Assembly (NCBI GenBank): GCA_024500155.1
Contig: CM044869.1
Location: 54,267,898 to 54,331,897 of the forward strand
Length of the DNA: 64,000 nt
Source of the DNA: Chenopodium formosanum
Lineage: Eukaryota > Streptophyta > Magnoliopsida > Caryophyllales > Amaranthaceae
Direction: 5' to 3'
Shown: piece after piece, positions 33,859 through 47,391 of the stretch
How positions within the stretch are numbered: the stretch's first letter is position 1
Layout: each line of letters begins with the position of its first letter
The notes under the pieces: generated by a model
Databases searched by the model: none
What the model saw: only the letters and a program-made list of their open reading frames with translations
What the model was told of the DNA's origin: nothing
Made by a program: the position numbers and the translations under genes

Positions 33859-34736
33859 GAAATCGGGCAGTCGTCTTCAGAATCTTGCGGTTCATCATAC
33901 GCTCAATTTTAGACTTGCCGCTTCTGAATATTTTTTGCCTTGTTTTTTGCTTCAGCTTGCCTTGATGTAAAAACTGCTTTATCTGTTTTTGAATGTACCT
34001 CGGCAGCTGTAATTTTCCGCTTGTGGGCGGCTGCCGATGCTTTATTGTGTCTTTAAGACATTTGAACTTTGTAGCTCGTTTTCTGAGCATTTGAGCTTTA
34101 TCTGATGCATTTTTCTTCAATTGCTTTGTCTTATTTTGAATGCTTTACTGTTTCTGAACTTGAGAAATTTCGTAAAAATTTCGCAAAAATTTGCTAAGTA
34201 CAAAGCTTTCAGCTCGAAGAATTCTGCTGAAGATATACTTGCACTGATAGTGCTTCTTGCCTCCCCCCAGTGATCTGAAGACTCAAGTCTTTGGATTACT
34301 GAGTTGGGTTTCTTTAAATTTCTAATAGTTGCTGTTATCCTTGATTTTCTGTTTATCTTTAAAAATGGATATCTAAAACACAAGGCCAACTGAAGGCAAT
34401 GTTTCAGATAATGGCTCTCTGGGATACAAGGCTCAGTTAAGGCAATATCCCAGACTCGTCCATGGACTCATGTCTTTGGAGAACAAGTCTTACTGAAGTT
34501 TAACTTCAGCTGAAAGACCAGAGTTCTTTAAAAAGACGAGTTTGTCAGCAATCTGAAACCCAGTTATCCGAAGGCGAAGGTTTCAGACGAGGCTGAATAA
34601 AAACCCTTAAAGAGTAGATAGAATAAAGAAAACTTGAAAGAATAAAAAGTTGCAAATACTTATAGAAATGGTGGCTCTGAGGCCTTTCATTAATAATTCA
34701 AAATGTACTTACAAAGATTGTTCTGCCTCGTAGGGT
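33859..34736. other. spacer between antisense gene and integrase 3' end
   Basis: Convergent 3' region inside the retrotransposon. It contains short repeated words such as CAAGGC(C/T)CA(A/G)(C/T)T(G/A)AAGGCAATRTYYCAGA (near 34381 and 34430) but no ORF of note. Confidence 0.5.
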
Positions 34737-37700
34737 TTACACATGATATTTCTTAAGTACATCAGCTTTCCAGTGATTTTTCAGCTCAGTTCCATCTACC
34801 TGTCGAAGTCGGTATGTTCCTGGCTGAAGCTCATCATGAATTTCATAGGGTCCCTCCCATGCAGCTGAGAGTTTCCCATGAATTCGGCCTTTCTGAACTG
34901 CAGCAGCATTCCGAAGGACAAGGTCTCCAATTTTGAGAGGCCTTGCATGAACCCTTCGGTTGTAAAATTTTCTGATTCTCTGCTTGTAAGCAGTCATTCT
35001 GTTTCGGGCTGAGTCTCTTACTTCGTCAAGGAAATCGAGGGATTCCTTCATAAGTTGCTCGTTCTCAGCCGAGAAGTGGTGCACTCTTAAACTTTCAGAA
35101 CCGATTTCCATTGGAAGAACGGCTTTGGCACCATACACCAGCTCAAAAGGTAAATAGCCCGTGGCCTCTTTTTCAGTTGTCCGAAGTGACCAGTGGGTTC
35201 CTGGAAGTTCCTCTATCCACTTGGACTTTTGATCTTCAACTCTTTTCTTCAAAGCGTTGAGGATTTGTTTATTTTCAGCTTCGGCTTGGCCATTACTTTG
35301 TGGATGACACACTGCTGAATATGCCAATTTGATGCCAAACTGGTCTGTGTACCGCCTCAGCGGTAAATTATCAAATTGTCTCCCATGATTAAAGACAAAA
35401 ACCTTCGAAATACCGAAGCGGGTGATAATGTTCTGCCAGATAAATTTCCTGACAGTTTGCTCTGTGATGTTCGAAGCTGCTTCAGCCTCAATCCATTTGC
35501 TGAAATAGTCTATGCCGACTATTAACCATCTTTTTTGGTAAGGTGCATCTGGAAAGGGTCCCAAAATATCCAGCCCCCATTGGGCAAATGGGAGCGGATT
35601 TAGGATCGGCTGAAGGTCTCTAGCCGGCTGATGGATGACTAGTGCGAATTTTTGGCATTTTTGGCATTTTCGGACCAGCTCCTTAGCGTCTGAGATCATG
35701 GTGGGCCAATAATATCCGGCCCTCAATGCCTTGTGGGCTAGGGTCCTTCCCCCAATGTGGTTTCCGCAGATGCCGAGGTGAATCTCCCGAAGGATGTAAT
35801 CTGCATCTGTTGGTCCCACGCATTTCAGCAATGGGGCTGAGAAGGACTTTTTCAGAAGCTCTCCCCTGAAGACGATGAACCTTGAGCTAGTTCTCTTCAG
35901 TTTGGAGGCCAAAATTCTGTCTTCGGGAATTTCTCCCTGAAGCTTGAAAGCTAGGATGGAGTCCATCCAGCTGGGTTCTGGGTCAGCGCAGCACACTTCA
36001 GGTGCTTCGTCGACACTTCTTTCTCGGCGCACTTCCACATATACAGATCTGTTCAGCTCAGTGAGAGTTGAACTGGCAAGTTTGGAGAGTGCGTCGGCTT
36101 GAGCATTCTGACCCCTTGGGATCAGCTGCACTTCAAAGGTTCTCAGCTTTGCAATTACTGATTTGATCTTGGCAAGATAAGCTGTCATGGAGGGCTCTTT
36201 GGCCTCGTAGCTTCCACCGATCTGATATGCAACTAGCTGAGAGTCTGTTTTCAGACAGACATGCTCGGCTTCCAGAGAAATGCACAATTCTAGGCCCGCG
36301 ATTGCCGCCTCATATTCAGCTTCGTTGTTCGAAGCCTTGAAAGAAAATTTGAGTGCATACTCAAAGGATTTGCCTTCGGGAGAGGTTATCACTACCCCTG
36401 CCCCCAAACCATTTACGGTGGAGGATCCATCCGTAAACACGGTCTAGATTTTCTTTTCATCGTCTAGCGTCTCTTGGTACGAGCATTCGGCCAAGAAGTC
36501 CGCTAGAGCTTGAGCCTTGATGGCTGCTCTCGGCTGGTAGCTGATGCTGAATTCGGTGAGCTCGAAAGCCCACTTGCCCAGCCTACCAGATTTTTCCACT
36601 TTGCCGAGAACTTTTTCCAGCGGCTGATCAGTTAAGACCACTACCTGATGGCAATCAAAGTAGGGCCTCAACTTCCGAGCAGCTACCACTACTGCAAAGG
36701 CAACTTTTTCGAGTAGAGGGTAGCGAGTCTCGGCATTCGTCAGAGTGTGACTGACGAAATAGATCGGTTGCTGAATTTTATTTTCTTCCCTCAGCAGCAC
36801 TGCACTGATGGTAGCTGGGCTAACAGCTACGTACAGATACAAAGTTTCTCCCTCCACTGGGCTAGCCAGCGTTGGGAGTTGAGCCAGATGCTCCCGAAGC
36901 TGCTTGAAGGCTTCTTTTTGCTCTTCTTCCCAAACGAGCTCTTTTGTTTTTGGGAGTTTCAGGGCTTTGAAGAAAGGTAACCCCTTGTCCGAAGCTCTGG
37001 AAATGAACCTCGAGAGGGCTGCCATTCTTCCGGTGAGCCGCTGAACGTCCCTCTTTGTTTTCGGCTCGGGAAGATCGAGAGCTGCTTTGACTTTGGAGGG
37101 ATTGGCATCAATCCCCCTCTTGCTGACCATGAACCCAAGGAATTTCCCCGACTTCACGCCGAAGACACACTTCTTCGGATTCAGCTTCATTTGATGCTTT
37201 CTCAAGGTGGAAAAGGTTTCAGCCAGGTCCTTAACATGGTCTTTAGATTTTTTGCTTTTGACGATTGAATCGTCAACATAAACTTCCATGTTTCGGCCTT
37301 TTTGATCAGCGAAAACCTGATCCACCAGCCTTTGATAAGTTGCCCCCGCATTCTTCAATCCGAAGGGCATCATTTTGTAATTGTACACCCCGGCGTTCGT
37401 GACGAAAGCCGTTTTTGCTCGGTCGTCGGGGTGCATGAAGATCTGATGATACCCCGAGAATGCGTCCATGAAACTAAGCAAGGCATGGCCACTCGTCGAG
37501 TCGACTAGCTGATCGATCCTCGGCAAGGGATAGAAGTCCTTCGGACAAGCCTTATTTAGGTCCGTGAAGTCAACGCACATTCTCCAGGTACCATTGGCCT
37601 TCTGAACCATCACCACATTTGCCAGCCATTCTGGATATTGACAAGGCTCGATGAAGCCTGCGTCCAGCAATCTTTTGACCTCAGCTGCGATGTCTCGGTT

Positions 37701-40617
37701 CTTATTAGCGGAGTAATTCCGCTTCTTTTGCTTAACTGGTCGACACGTTGGGTCGACGTTAAGCTTATGGGAGATGAGGTCTGGACTTATCCCAGGCATA
37801 TCAGCTGCCGAGAAAGCAAACACATCTCTGTTGCCCAGGAGGAGTTGAATAAGTTCACAACGGGTGCTCGAATCAAGGTCCATCCCGATTGTTACACAAT
37901 TCTCAGCATCTCCTTCGGTCAACTCGACCGTCTCAGTCTGCTGGTCCAGGTCCATTGTTGATGGACTGGACTCTTCACAATCTGGCCTGCTGTCTATATT
38001 AGCAGACGTCCCAGACTTTTTCTTTTTTGGCTGGCTCTCTGAGTCTTTCGGCTCAGATGAAGAGCTAGCCTTTTCTTTTTCTAACCCTTTTTCTTTGGGT
38101 ACAGAACGTTGGGCCGAAGCACTTAGACCTTTCGGCTTTTTTGTGCTCGACTCTCTTTCTTTTTCTTTCTCCTCCTCATCCTCATCGTCGTCGTCTGAGC
38201 GACTAGTGGATGGCTTGAGGTAGTTGCACCTTCGGGCCTCCTTTTGGCTGCCCTGGATCCTTTCAGGGAAGCCAGCGTCTGAAACGTAAATCATCAGCTG
38301 ATGATAAGTTGAGACAACCCCTTGGATCTCGTGAATTATGGGTCTCCCCAAGATCACGTTGTACACTGAAGGAGCATCGATGACTAAAAATTCAGTCATG
38401 ACGTTCATAGCTGCTTCGTCGCAGCCGATGGTGACAGGAAGTAGAACCTTCCCATCAGGATAAGTTGAAGCCCCATTGAATCCGAATACTGGGTAGGACA
38501 CCGGCGTAAGGTGCTTGGGCTTCAGCTTGATTTGATTATAGGCCTTTCGGAACAAAATATTTGCTCCGCTACCACCGTCGATTAGAACTTTGCTGACGTC
38601 GTGATTGGCCACCGTGGCGATGATCACCAACGGGTCCTCGTGAGGGTACGTCACCCCCCGGCAGTCAGCGGCTGTGAACGTCATGTTCGGCACCGGTGAC
38701 TGGGGTGGCTGAATATCAGCATGATTCACCTGATGGGTCAGAGCCCTGAGGTGACGCTTGTGCTCCCTCCGAGAGCATGTTCCTCCTGAGATAACATGGA
38801 TTGGAGGGAATTTTCCTTCAGCAGTTTTGCTGTTCTTTCTAGGGAAATCGATTTCTTGCCGAGAGTCTTTTTCAGACTTCTCGGCCTCTTTTCTCTCGCG
38901 GTGATCCGCGATATATTTTTTCAAGTATCCCTTCCGGACCATGTCCTCGATTTGGTCCTTCAGCTGGATACACTCTTCGGTTTTTATTCTTGGAACTCAC
39001 ACCACTGGTTTTTATTCTTTCGCTGATACCACTCGGGGAGTGGCCTCGGCTTCCTGTAACTCTGCTCCTCCTTCGTCACGCTGTAGATCTTAGCGCGCAG
39101 AAGAGAGAGCGGAGTGTATGATTTATATTTGCCAGCTAAAGGAGCAGATTTTTCTTTCTTCGACTCGTTGGCCGAAGATTGTTCCGAGGCTTTCGCCTTT
39201 CCCTTTGCCTTCTGGCCTTGGCCTTCAGACGAGGGTGCTTGTTTTTGTTTCCCTCCCCCAGACTGAGGTTGGGTTTTCGTTTTGTTCCACTCTTCAACTC
39301 GGATGAACTTATCCGAAGCATTCAGCGCCTCCTCCAAGGTCCTGGGTGAATTCATGACCATGAAGTCGGAGAACGGCCCAGTTTTGAGACCGTGCTGAAG
39401 GGCGAAAACTGCCAGCCCCTGATCCAGCTGAGAAATGCTGGATGACTCGTTGCTGAAGCGAGTCAGATAGTCTCGGAGGCTCTCGGTCTCACCTTGCTGT
39501 AGGCCCATGAGCTCTACAGTAGTCTTCTCTCAGCGGTTTGCCGTGGAAAACTTGCTCTTGAACTTGGAGGACAGATCGTCCCACCCAGTAATTGAGCCTT
39601 CTTTAACTCCCTTGGAGATCCACGCTTGCGCGACCCCCTTGAGAGTGGTTGGAAAATACTTGCACCAAGTCGCTTCGGACCTGGGGCAGAGATGCATGTG
39701 AGCCTCATATGAGGCAATATGGTCCTTCGGATCCGAAATTCCATCATAAGTAATGTGCGACGGGATTTTAACCGTCGGCACATGAGATTCCAGTATCCAT
39801 TGCTCGAATGGAGAATTGGAGGGCAGCATTACGGCCTTGCCCTTATTCCCAGCCGAAGGGACCGCGCTCCGCCCTCTCAGAGAGGTAGAAGTGGTTTTCG
39901 TCCCTGGCTGGGAGGTCTGGGCCTCGGCTACAGGGTAAGAAAGGCGGCTGTGCACGCTTCGTTCCCTATCGCTGAGACAGTCGTGAACGCTTCGCCGAGC
40001 AGTTTCTGGACGAGAGGCAGAACTGCTGCTTTTATGGGTTCTGCTCGTAGTGAGCTGAGTGGAAGACTCCCTGAAGAAGTGAGAGTTCCTGTTTCTCTCC
40101 CTTTCAGTTCTCCAGGTATCCTCCTCCCATTCGCTAAGCTCCTTGAAAGAGGAGAGTTTCCCCCCCTCCTGGCCGAGGTTCCTCCGCTGGTTTCTGGTTT
40201 GCGGAGGGGTTCGGCCGTGTATAGGCGGCATGTTTTGGGTCTTCATGGCTTTCATGAGGACCGCTAAGGCTCTCACTACCTCCTCCGAGTTGGGCCCTGT
40301 CAAGGGTGTCCTCGGCTGAGAGCGAGAGTGGGTGTGAATGCTCCGGGATTGGCTCCGGGCATGAGATTGGGTCCTTTGAGCGGACCGGTTGTCCTCATTT
40401 GACCGAGGTGGGCTCGGTGGATGATTGGACTGGATGATAGGAGATTTGGTAAATTTCTCCCTAGGCTCCTCATGAGAGTCGGGTCCCGCGGAGGGGCTCC
40501 TATCCCGAGGAGGAGATAGACTAGGAGTGGGGCGTTCTAAGGGACCCCCTCCTAGTGATTTTCGGCGTTTTCTCGGAGGAGAAGCACCATCGTTTTTGTC
40601 TTGCGATTCTTAGCCAT
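34737..40617 (-). pseudogene. gag-pol of the Tat retrotransposon, degenerate
   Basis: Minus strand. An ATG at 40617 is separated by a 1-nt shift from the gag frame, which runs to TGA at 39530-39532 and then on in frame to 38984. After a frameshift the pol frame runs from about 38980 to 34737 with one TAG at 36444-36446. In order: gag core (LMGLQQGETESLRDYLTRFS), protease (VLIDGGSGANILF), reverse transcriptase with YVDD (about 37270), RT-linked RNase H, archaeal-type RNase H (FTDGSS...TDSQLV) and integrase with an HHCC finger and the GLDILGPFP Asp. Damage: the gag zinc-knuckle WCEF is joined to TEEC with the middle His residues deleted, and the second integrase Asp is Asn in FNHGRQFDN (family: DNG). 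The element is inactive for integration. Confidence 0.93.
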
Positions 40618-40676
40618 TAGAACTAAGATTGAGGTAGAACGATTGAAATTGGCTTAAAGATTTTTTGAAAGTCTTC

Positions 40677-40695
40677 CCCACAGACGACGCCAAAT
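40677..40695 (-). other. primer-binding site
   Basis: On the minus strand ATTTGGCGTCGTCTGTGGGG follows the end of the 5' LTR directly. TGGCG(C/T)CGT-type sites are usual in Tat elements; the complementary tRNA was not identified. Confidence 0.7.
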
Positions 40696-41103
40696 TGTTT
40701 CGGGTGAAAACAATGGGACCTTGCCAGAGGTCCAATGAAATGGTGAAAACTGGGCTCGGTCTAAGTGACGTTGGGCTGAGGATTTCCTGCACAGCAAACA
40801 CACGTAAACTAGCCTCGGGGGTGTTGCCGAGGAAGGCCCCTCCGATGCTAAAGTCAATACAATGTGCAGAGAGAGAAAGCTATGCAAGAGAATTCATTGC
40901 TTGAGGCTTTGTGTGTGTGTAAAAATGTAATATTGATGGCTTTTATACCTTGGCATATGTGGGAGAAGTGGGCCTTGGCCCAATTGACTTGCCTTGTGGA
41001 CTGATCTTGACTTTAGCACAATTGGAGAGATGAACCTTGACCTTGGGCTTTTAATTAGATCATTTAATGACTAGGCCCAATTGGACTAAATTGGACCCAA
41101 ACA
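40696..41103 (-). repeat. 5' LTR of the Tat retrotransposon
   Basis: 408 bp, as the other LTR plus a 10-bp TTGGACTAAA duplication near its plus-strand end. Confidence 0.95.
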
Positions 41104-41108
41104 AGTAA

Positions 41109-42575
41109 TATAATATTTCATACTTTAAACATTAGGAAAAAGGACAATGAGCCAACAAAAGTCAAACCTTGCTTACAGTTAAATGGAGATAGATGGTCTC
41201 TCCAACCGATCCACCTCGATTATTTGGTGGAACTCCAACACATAGCCAGTTAGCCACTTACCCACCTATGTTAAGAAAAAAATCACCATATATTTCATTA
41301 ACATTAATTTAATTAAACCATTCCTCAAAAAAAAAAGAAAAAAAAAAAAAAAAAAAAACCTACAATCAACAAAAACACCCAAAATGAGTACCGAAACAAC
41401 CCAAAAACCACACACAAAAGGTAGAGACGAAAATAAGGCCACATCAAACCCATAATTCACGAATCAAAAACAATGAAAAAATTACAAAAAAAGTGTGAGG
41501 CTAATTTCAAGTTATACGTGAAAGAGACGCTAGTATGATGACAAGATATGAAAGCGTGAATGGTGTCAACTCTTACAATTTACAAATATTCCAAGATTTG
41601 TTTGTTTGTCTAGACTAGTCATTCCTCATCAATGGTATTGCTATAGTCTTGAAACTTATACAAGATTATTTACTCGCTCTGTCCTAAAATAGTAATAATA
41701 TTCTTTTGACTTGTTACGTGGATATTTGTTAGGGGATAAGGAGGGAATCGAGGGATGATAAGGATAACTTTATACACGGTAAGAGTAGGGAAAATCTAAT
41801 GTTCGCTTAGGATGATGAGATTAAAGAGGGATAAGGATGAAATAAAGAAAATACAATACTTTTGTATACCATAGAAGAAATAAAATCTTACTTGTATTCT
41901 ATTACCCATCGATATCCTATTATCATTCTATACACTCACTCTCAAAATTACTATCAGTCATATCTATACTACTTTTGGCATTTTAGAAAAAAGGGTGTAA
42001 ATAATAACTAAGTACATTATACTTGCTTATTGAAGTAAAAAGGCCAAAAATGCTACGGAGTAAGATTTACCTTTCTCCTCTTTATTTTACTATGTTAGGT
42101 GACTATCAGTTAGCCAAATAATCGCTCACCATTAATGTGTCAAGTAACAAATTGCATAATTTTCTTGAAACACTTCATAGTGATAGCCACTAGTTAGAAC
42201 CAATATACCCATTCGGGAACAAAACGCTTTAAAGTTCCAAAGATGTTAATACGTCTCCATGTTCCCAAAGTAGAGCACATACGTAGCATTATTCATTATT
42301 AAGGGAACATACTCATGTGCAATTTACGATCTTTTCATGGACAACAAGTCGGAAGTTTAAGTTACACACCACCTTTGTCGTTCGATCTTTTATTTTTCTT
42401 TTACTTTAAACAGCAATGACTACAAAATTGTTAATATGAAGAAATTATGCTCTCTTTTGTTGGCTGGTGGATAAGAAGATAAATAAAAGGAATTAAATAC
42501 TCTTTTCGTCCCAAAATAATTTGTATTATAAACACATTTTATCATGCAGGATATTTAGTTGATTAGGTATTGCAG

Positions 42576-42614
<39 letters not shown>

Positions 42615-42724
42615 TACAAATATTTACTTTTACACATTTAAGATCAAACTAGTGCATTAGGACGGAGGAAATATAATAAATGCGGAGTATGATTGTTTGC
42701 AATTGTCTATAATTATTTATAATA
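41109..42724. other. intergenic, no gene seen
   Basis: AT-rich. A possible degenerate Stowaway lies at about 42503-42667 (ACTCTTTTCGTCCCAAAATA to TTAGGACGGAGGAAATA), with a poly(T) tract at 42580-42612 in it. Confidence 0.4.
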
Positions 42725-43006
42725 CTCCCTCCATTTCCAAAAGAACGACCCTTTTGGATTGATTTCACGGGTATTAAGAAAGTTAAATAAAAAGAGTAAA
42801 AGTATATTGAAAATATAAATTTACATAGGGTTTGTAAAAAAGTAGAGAGAGAGAGTATTAAAAATACATGAAAAACCAAAAATTTATACGGAGAAGCTAA
42901 TTTTGCACAAATATTGTTGTAAATTGGTGGGTATTTTAATGCAAATGAGTCGATTATTTTGAAACTAAAATTAGGCCAAAAGGATCGAACTTTTGAAGGT
43001 AGGGAG
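42725..43006. mobile_element. Stowaway-like MITE, 282 bp, copy A
   Basis: TA target sites at 42723-42724 and 43007-43008. Termini CTCCCTCCATTTCCAAAAG and, inverted, CTCCCTACCTTCAAAAG, then CCTTTTGG on both sides. The interior shares AAATTTACAT..GGGT and AAAAAAGTAGAGAGAGA with the element at 51750-52066. Confidence 0.85.
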
Positions 43007-43640
43007 TACAAATTATGAGATAACTCAAAGGAACAAACCCCAAAATAAAGTAGGGCAAATAAAAGACAACAATAAAATTGATTAAAAGAATAATTTGGTG
43101 GTTACCAATTTTGCCATATAAACAACCAACTTCCTCACATGGCCTTTCTCACTTAGCCAAATTAAGTAGAAAATTAAAAGATAATGTGAAAGAGTAGCTT
43201 CTAATTTAATAACCATAGAATGGTTCCATATCCAATCATAATTTATAGATATACACCTGATCAGTATCTGGAAAGTTGAGGATTCATTTCCATGTACTGT
43301 TTTTTTTTTTCTCTACATTAGATTACAAAACCTTCCAACTGGATAAGGCTGTTCACCAGGGGTGCATATTTCTCATCATCATCATCATCATCACGGCTCA
43401 ACTCGACCGAGGTACAAAAACTAGAATAATGGTAAGAGAATGGAAAGAAGGAAAGTGGGGGAGAAGAAAATAATGAATGAATCTGGAACTAGACACCTAT
43501 ATGGTCCTAGGGAACAACCTAAAAGAGGACCTTTTGCAGAATTTACAAAAAAGGGGAAACTGATATTTGGCTTCAAAAATTTGCTATCTATTCGACGATT
43601 AGCGAACAGGGCAACTGGGTTCCCTGTAAATCACTAGCTA
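43007..43640. other. 3' flank of the GALT gene
   Basis: Presumed 3'UTR and spacer. It contains a short (ATC)n microsatellite at about 43373-43392. Confidence 0.5.
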
Positions 43641-46600
43641 TCATCTCATGTTACAGCAAACTGGGCGGCCTAGCTGTTGCAACTTGTTCCATAGACAGAT
43701 CATCTGTTTCGGAGATTGGTAATGAGCAGTGTAATAATCTTCTATACATCCAAACTGACAGAACTTGAGGCTGTGAACATATTCCACTGGTTTTGTGCTG
43801 TTGAAATTTTCCACCCACATTCCAACACTCACATCTTCCATCTTAAACAACTGCAAGAGATGAATAATAACATTTCAGATTTAAAACAAAGATATCATTT
43901 TTAATCTTAATATAACAAAATTTCTCTTTTTTTTTCCTCTTCGTCTTTCTAATTTAGATGAGCATCTTACCCTTAATTTATGTTTCTCAAACTCGGAAAC
44001 AATGAAGTTTGCGACATCTGATGACAAAATGTAACCTGGTCCATTGGCATAAGGTGGATAATCTTCCTCTGGCCACTCCTGAAGACAAAATGGGAACCAA
44101 AAGTGAGACTTTCCATCAACTCCGCTAATTACCAGGATACACAAATAGACAATTCATAAGAAACACTCATATTAGAACACAAGACATTACGACATCATTC
44201 TCTATCAATAAGTGCCAGAAATAAAGGCTCTCTTTCCTTGTTCAATTTCATCAACCTTATTGGCAAGATGACATGTAACAGGGACCGCTCTTTAGTCTTC
44301 ACAAGTCACAACCCCCATCCCCACGCACACACACTATGGAAGGTGGGCATGCACTAGATATTGCCATGATGACACTCTATTTTCATTATAAGCTCTATTT
44401 TCTTTCTGGGTCCCCATAGTTATTCATGGAAACAATTCATGTTCAATCAAATTTCTGAACAATAATGAGCAAAAGATGAGCATCTCCAAAAGCATGCAGA
44501 TGTTGAAGCACAAAGTTTAAACCTGAAGCCTATCGCAGAGAATAATAACTTTTCGACTACATCATGAACGATGATTAGAAACAAAGAGATAACACACGTC
44601 AACACACAGGACATGACACTCCATACAATATAGTTCATGACATGTATTACTAATGCAATTATTGATGTAGAATTCAGTTAAAAGTCTCTAACATAGTCAC
44701 ATTATCAAATCATACTTCAACTGAATATGTTCAAAATGCCTGATAATGACTAAACTAGAGAACAAACAACAGGAATGGATATGCTCTACCAGCAAAAGTA
44801 TAGAAGAAAGCATCTCAGTTTCTGATAGCAAGCATATTGTAGTAGTACCATAACCAGCAGCAAGATTCACACAAACTTAGAAAAGACACTAGTAAGCACA
44901 AGACCTAATTAACATGTTGGGGGCAGCATGGTCCAAAGTCATACCTCATATGTGACAGACCATTTACCACTGCGCAAAGGCTTGTGATAGTAATTGATGT
45001 TACCCACATACAAGCTGCTACCCTCGGGAATCTTATTTGCTTCCTTAATAACCGCATCAACCCGAACAAAGGTATCATCATCACACTTCATAATGTGTTT
45101 TGCAGCGACAGTGCGTACCTGTTAACAAAAGGAGGTTGTCATTTAAAGTTGCATTACACCTAGGAAGGAGAGAAGCTAAACCAAACGTAGGAACACTCAC
45201 CCCATATTCACAAATAGCTACAGTTTTCACAACAACAAGGTCATAGCTATCCATGTAAGGTACAATAACAATGTCACCAAAAAACTCCGCCTCTTTCTTC
45301 AACTCAACGTTCACTTCCTTCCTCCCATGCTGAAATAAAAAAACCGGAGTCAAGTTAGCACACAGGCTAAAGCGATCGTCAATGACTTTTATACAAAGAG
45401 CCATTTATACATATAGTCTCCACTTACCAATGCTACAAAAAAGCGGGCTACCACTTTGGAATTCTTAATTAACCTATGTTGCATCCAAGATTTTCTCACA
45501 GCCATCCTTTCGGCGAAATGGTTGCCTGCAGAAAGAATGCCAATGAAAAGCTCCACAGGGCCGCTAGGGAGAGGTGGAGCTTGCCATCTATCAGAGAACT
45601 CAAGGTGTCTCTGTGGAGCATAACTAGGATGTGATGATGGCAAAGAAGCAGCAAACACAGAATGAGTATCAATGTCTCCTTTCAATGTCAACCCAGTTGC
45701 ATCTTCAAGTGAAAAGCCCTAGAAACATTGGGGAATCAATATCAGAAGAAGCACAACAGCAGAATATCTGTACACAGATTCAAGGAATTTACTCACCGTT
45801 CGGTAAGGAAAGGACGTGACATGCCTCCCATCCACATTGACATGATAACCTTCCAAACCAGCACTAACAGTCATAACAAACAGCTTATCCTCAGCAAAAG
45901 GAAATGGCCAATCTACTGTCACCTTCTTTGGCCTGCTCAACAGCCGACTAAACCACCATGTTGCCCTGGATTCTTCAGTATTACTATCATCATCACGGAT
46001 CCATTTCTCACACTTAATCAGCCCATCAACTATAAAGACCAAGAAGCACATAATTAGGTCAGTACTATAATCAAAATATCAGTAATCAAAGCTTGATAAC
46101 ACCGAGATCACAAACAGTATAAAACTGAACTTCTGACGTAGCCCAAGCCTTCACACCCATGTTCCTCGAGCCTCAACCACTACATTTTTACTTTGTTGTT
46201 ACAACATGCAACAATGAGAGCTAAACCCAACACTCTAATTCAACAGAGAGCTAATTCTAGAATATATCATTCATTCTCATTCATTCAACAGCCAACATAC
46301 ATCTAGGACAAACATCACAAAAATCCACCTTTTTTTTTAAGTCAACACCAGTCTAAATTCACCCAAAATCACCCATTTTATCTAAAACAAAAGTATAATT
46401 CAAAATTCAATCCAGCAACTAGAAAAAGACAATCCTTTTGCTAGCTTCAACCAATCCGAGCAAGTATAATCCAATAAACAAATAATCAAAATCATATTAA
46501 CAAAGATTAGATCTTTGAAAACTCACCAGTCTCCTCATCAGGCCTAGATTTCCACCCTTCACAACGAACAGAAGTTCCCCATTGCTGTCTATAACAAGTA

Positions 46601-47391
46601 TTCTGCTCAATTACAGGTTTTCCACTCCAATCCCCTTTCAACCTAGGATTATAATGCAAAACCCTTGGAGGGTCTTCACCATCAACAGTTTTTAACCCAA
46701 TTAATTCCAACATAAATTGTGAAACCATCAAACTTTGATCACCATCTTTCAACAATGATATCTTTGGATCATGTTCAGCATGAGCTATCCTTGGTTTACC
46801 CACCAGAGTAATGTGAGACCCCAATGTCAACCCACAGGGCAATACCATTACTTTCCCTTTCTTTGTAAATTCATCACCGGATAGCGAAACCGAGTTCGGG
46901 CACGACGTCTCGGTCCGATTCTCGGCCGCCTTTTCGACATCGATTCTTATCTTCCCTGACTTAAGATCCTCCCAAAGCTTCTCTCCCAGCTGAAATGCAG
47001 TTATTGCAGATTTGTGCAACCCAGAAAATCCATCCTTTTCAGTGCTATCTAATGCTCTCCAATCAAAAACCAACCCAGAAAGTGTCTTATACTCCCTCAT
47101 TTGACGTTGAGGTTTCGGAGAAACTGATGAAGCCCTTAACGGCTCTTTCAACGGTCGGATCGGAGCTTCTTTCTCCTGCAATTCTTCCTCACTATCAAGC
47201 TGCTGAGGTCTCACAAACGCGTCGTTTTGGAATGAAACGCCAGAAGTATCCTGTGAAACGCTTTTGAAAACAAAGGGTACCTCAAATGTCATGAAGATCA
47301 TGTAAAGTAAACCCAGTAATGCCAGAATTTGAACCGATCGAGTTCGTGTTACTCCCATGTATGTCTCTAGTTTCCCTCCTCCCCTCTTCAT
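43641..47391 (-). CDS. hydroxyproline O-galactosyltransferase, GT31 with galectin domain (GALT2-6 type)
   Basis: Seven exons, 47391-46527, 46029-45797, 45718-45428, 45329-45201, 45118-44945, 44078-43971 and 43850-43641, sum to 2,010 nt (669 aa) with all GT-AG introns and no stop. Architecture is a type II Golgi protein: basic N-terminus MKRGGGKLE, one signal anchor (about residues 20-40, QILALLGLLYMIFMTF), a stem, a galectin-like domain (about 180-390, including GSHITLVGKP and FVMTVSAGLEGYHVNVDGRH), then a GT31 galactosyltransferase domain (about 420-640) with FIGILSAGNHFAERMAVRKSW, the metal-binding KCDDDTFVRVD and GPGYILSSDVA. The family adds the first galactose to hydroxyproline in arabinogalactan proteins using UDP-Gal. 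Length and domain order match Arabidopsis GALT2-GALT6; which one is orthologous is not resolved. The start is the ATG at 47391. Upstream in-frame codons have no ATG. Confidence 0.95.

Larger units (their letters stand above)
28856..41103 (-). mobile_element. complete Ty3/gypsy Tat-lineage LTR retrotransposon, 12.2 kb
   Basis: Two LTRs (28856-29253 and 40696-41103) flanked by the 5-bp duplication AGTAA (28851-28855 and 41104-41108). Both LTRs begin TG and end CA. The element reads on the minus strand: 5' LTR, primer site, gag, protease, RT, two RNase H domains, integrase, a plus-strand antisense gene, polypurine tract, 3' LTR. The second, archaeal-type RNase H before integrase and the antisense ORF before the 3' LTR place it in the Tat/Ogre/Retand group. 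By eye the LTRs differ at about ten substitutions plus one 10-bp duplication in ~400 bp, so insertion is fairly recent. Stops and frameshifts in gag-pol make it non-autonomous now. A CACTA element is nested within it. Confidence 0.95.

Noticed and set aside
28856..41103. The ~400-bp repeats as a segmental duplication rather than LTRs
   Set aside because: TG...CA ends, AGTAA TSD, adjacent primer site and polypurine tract, and gag-pol between them prove LTRs.
43373..43392. His-repeat-like coding sequence
   Set aside because: A short (ATC)n microsatellite in the 3' flank of the GALT gene with no supporting frame.
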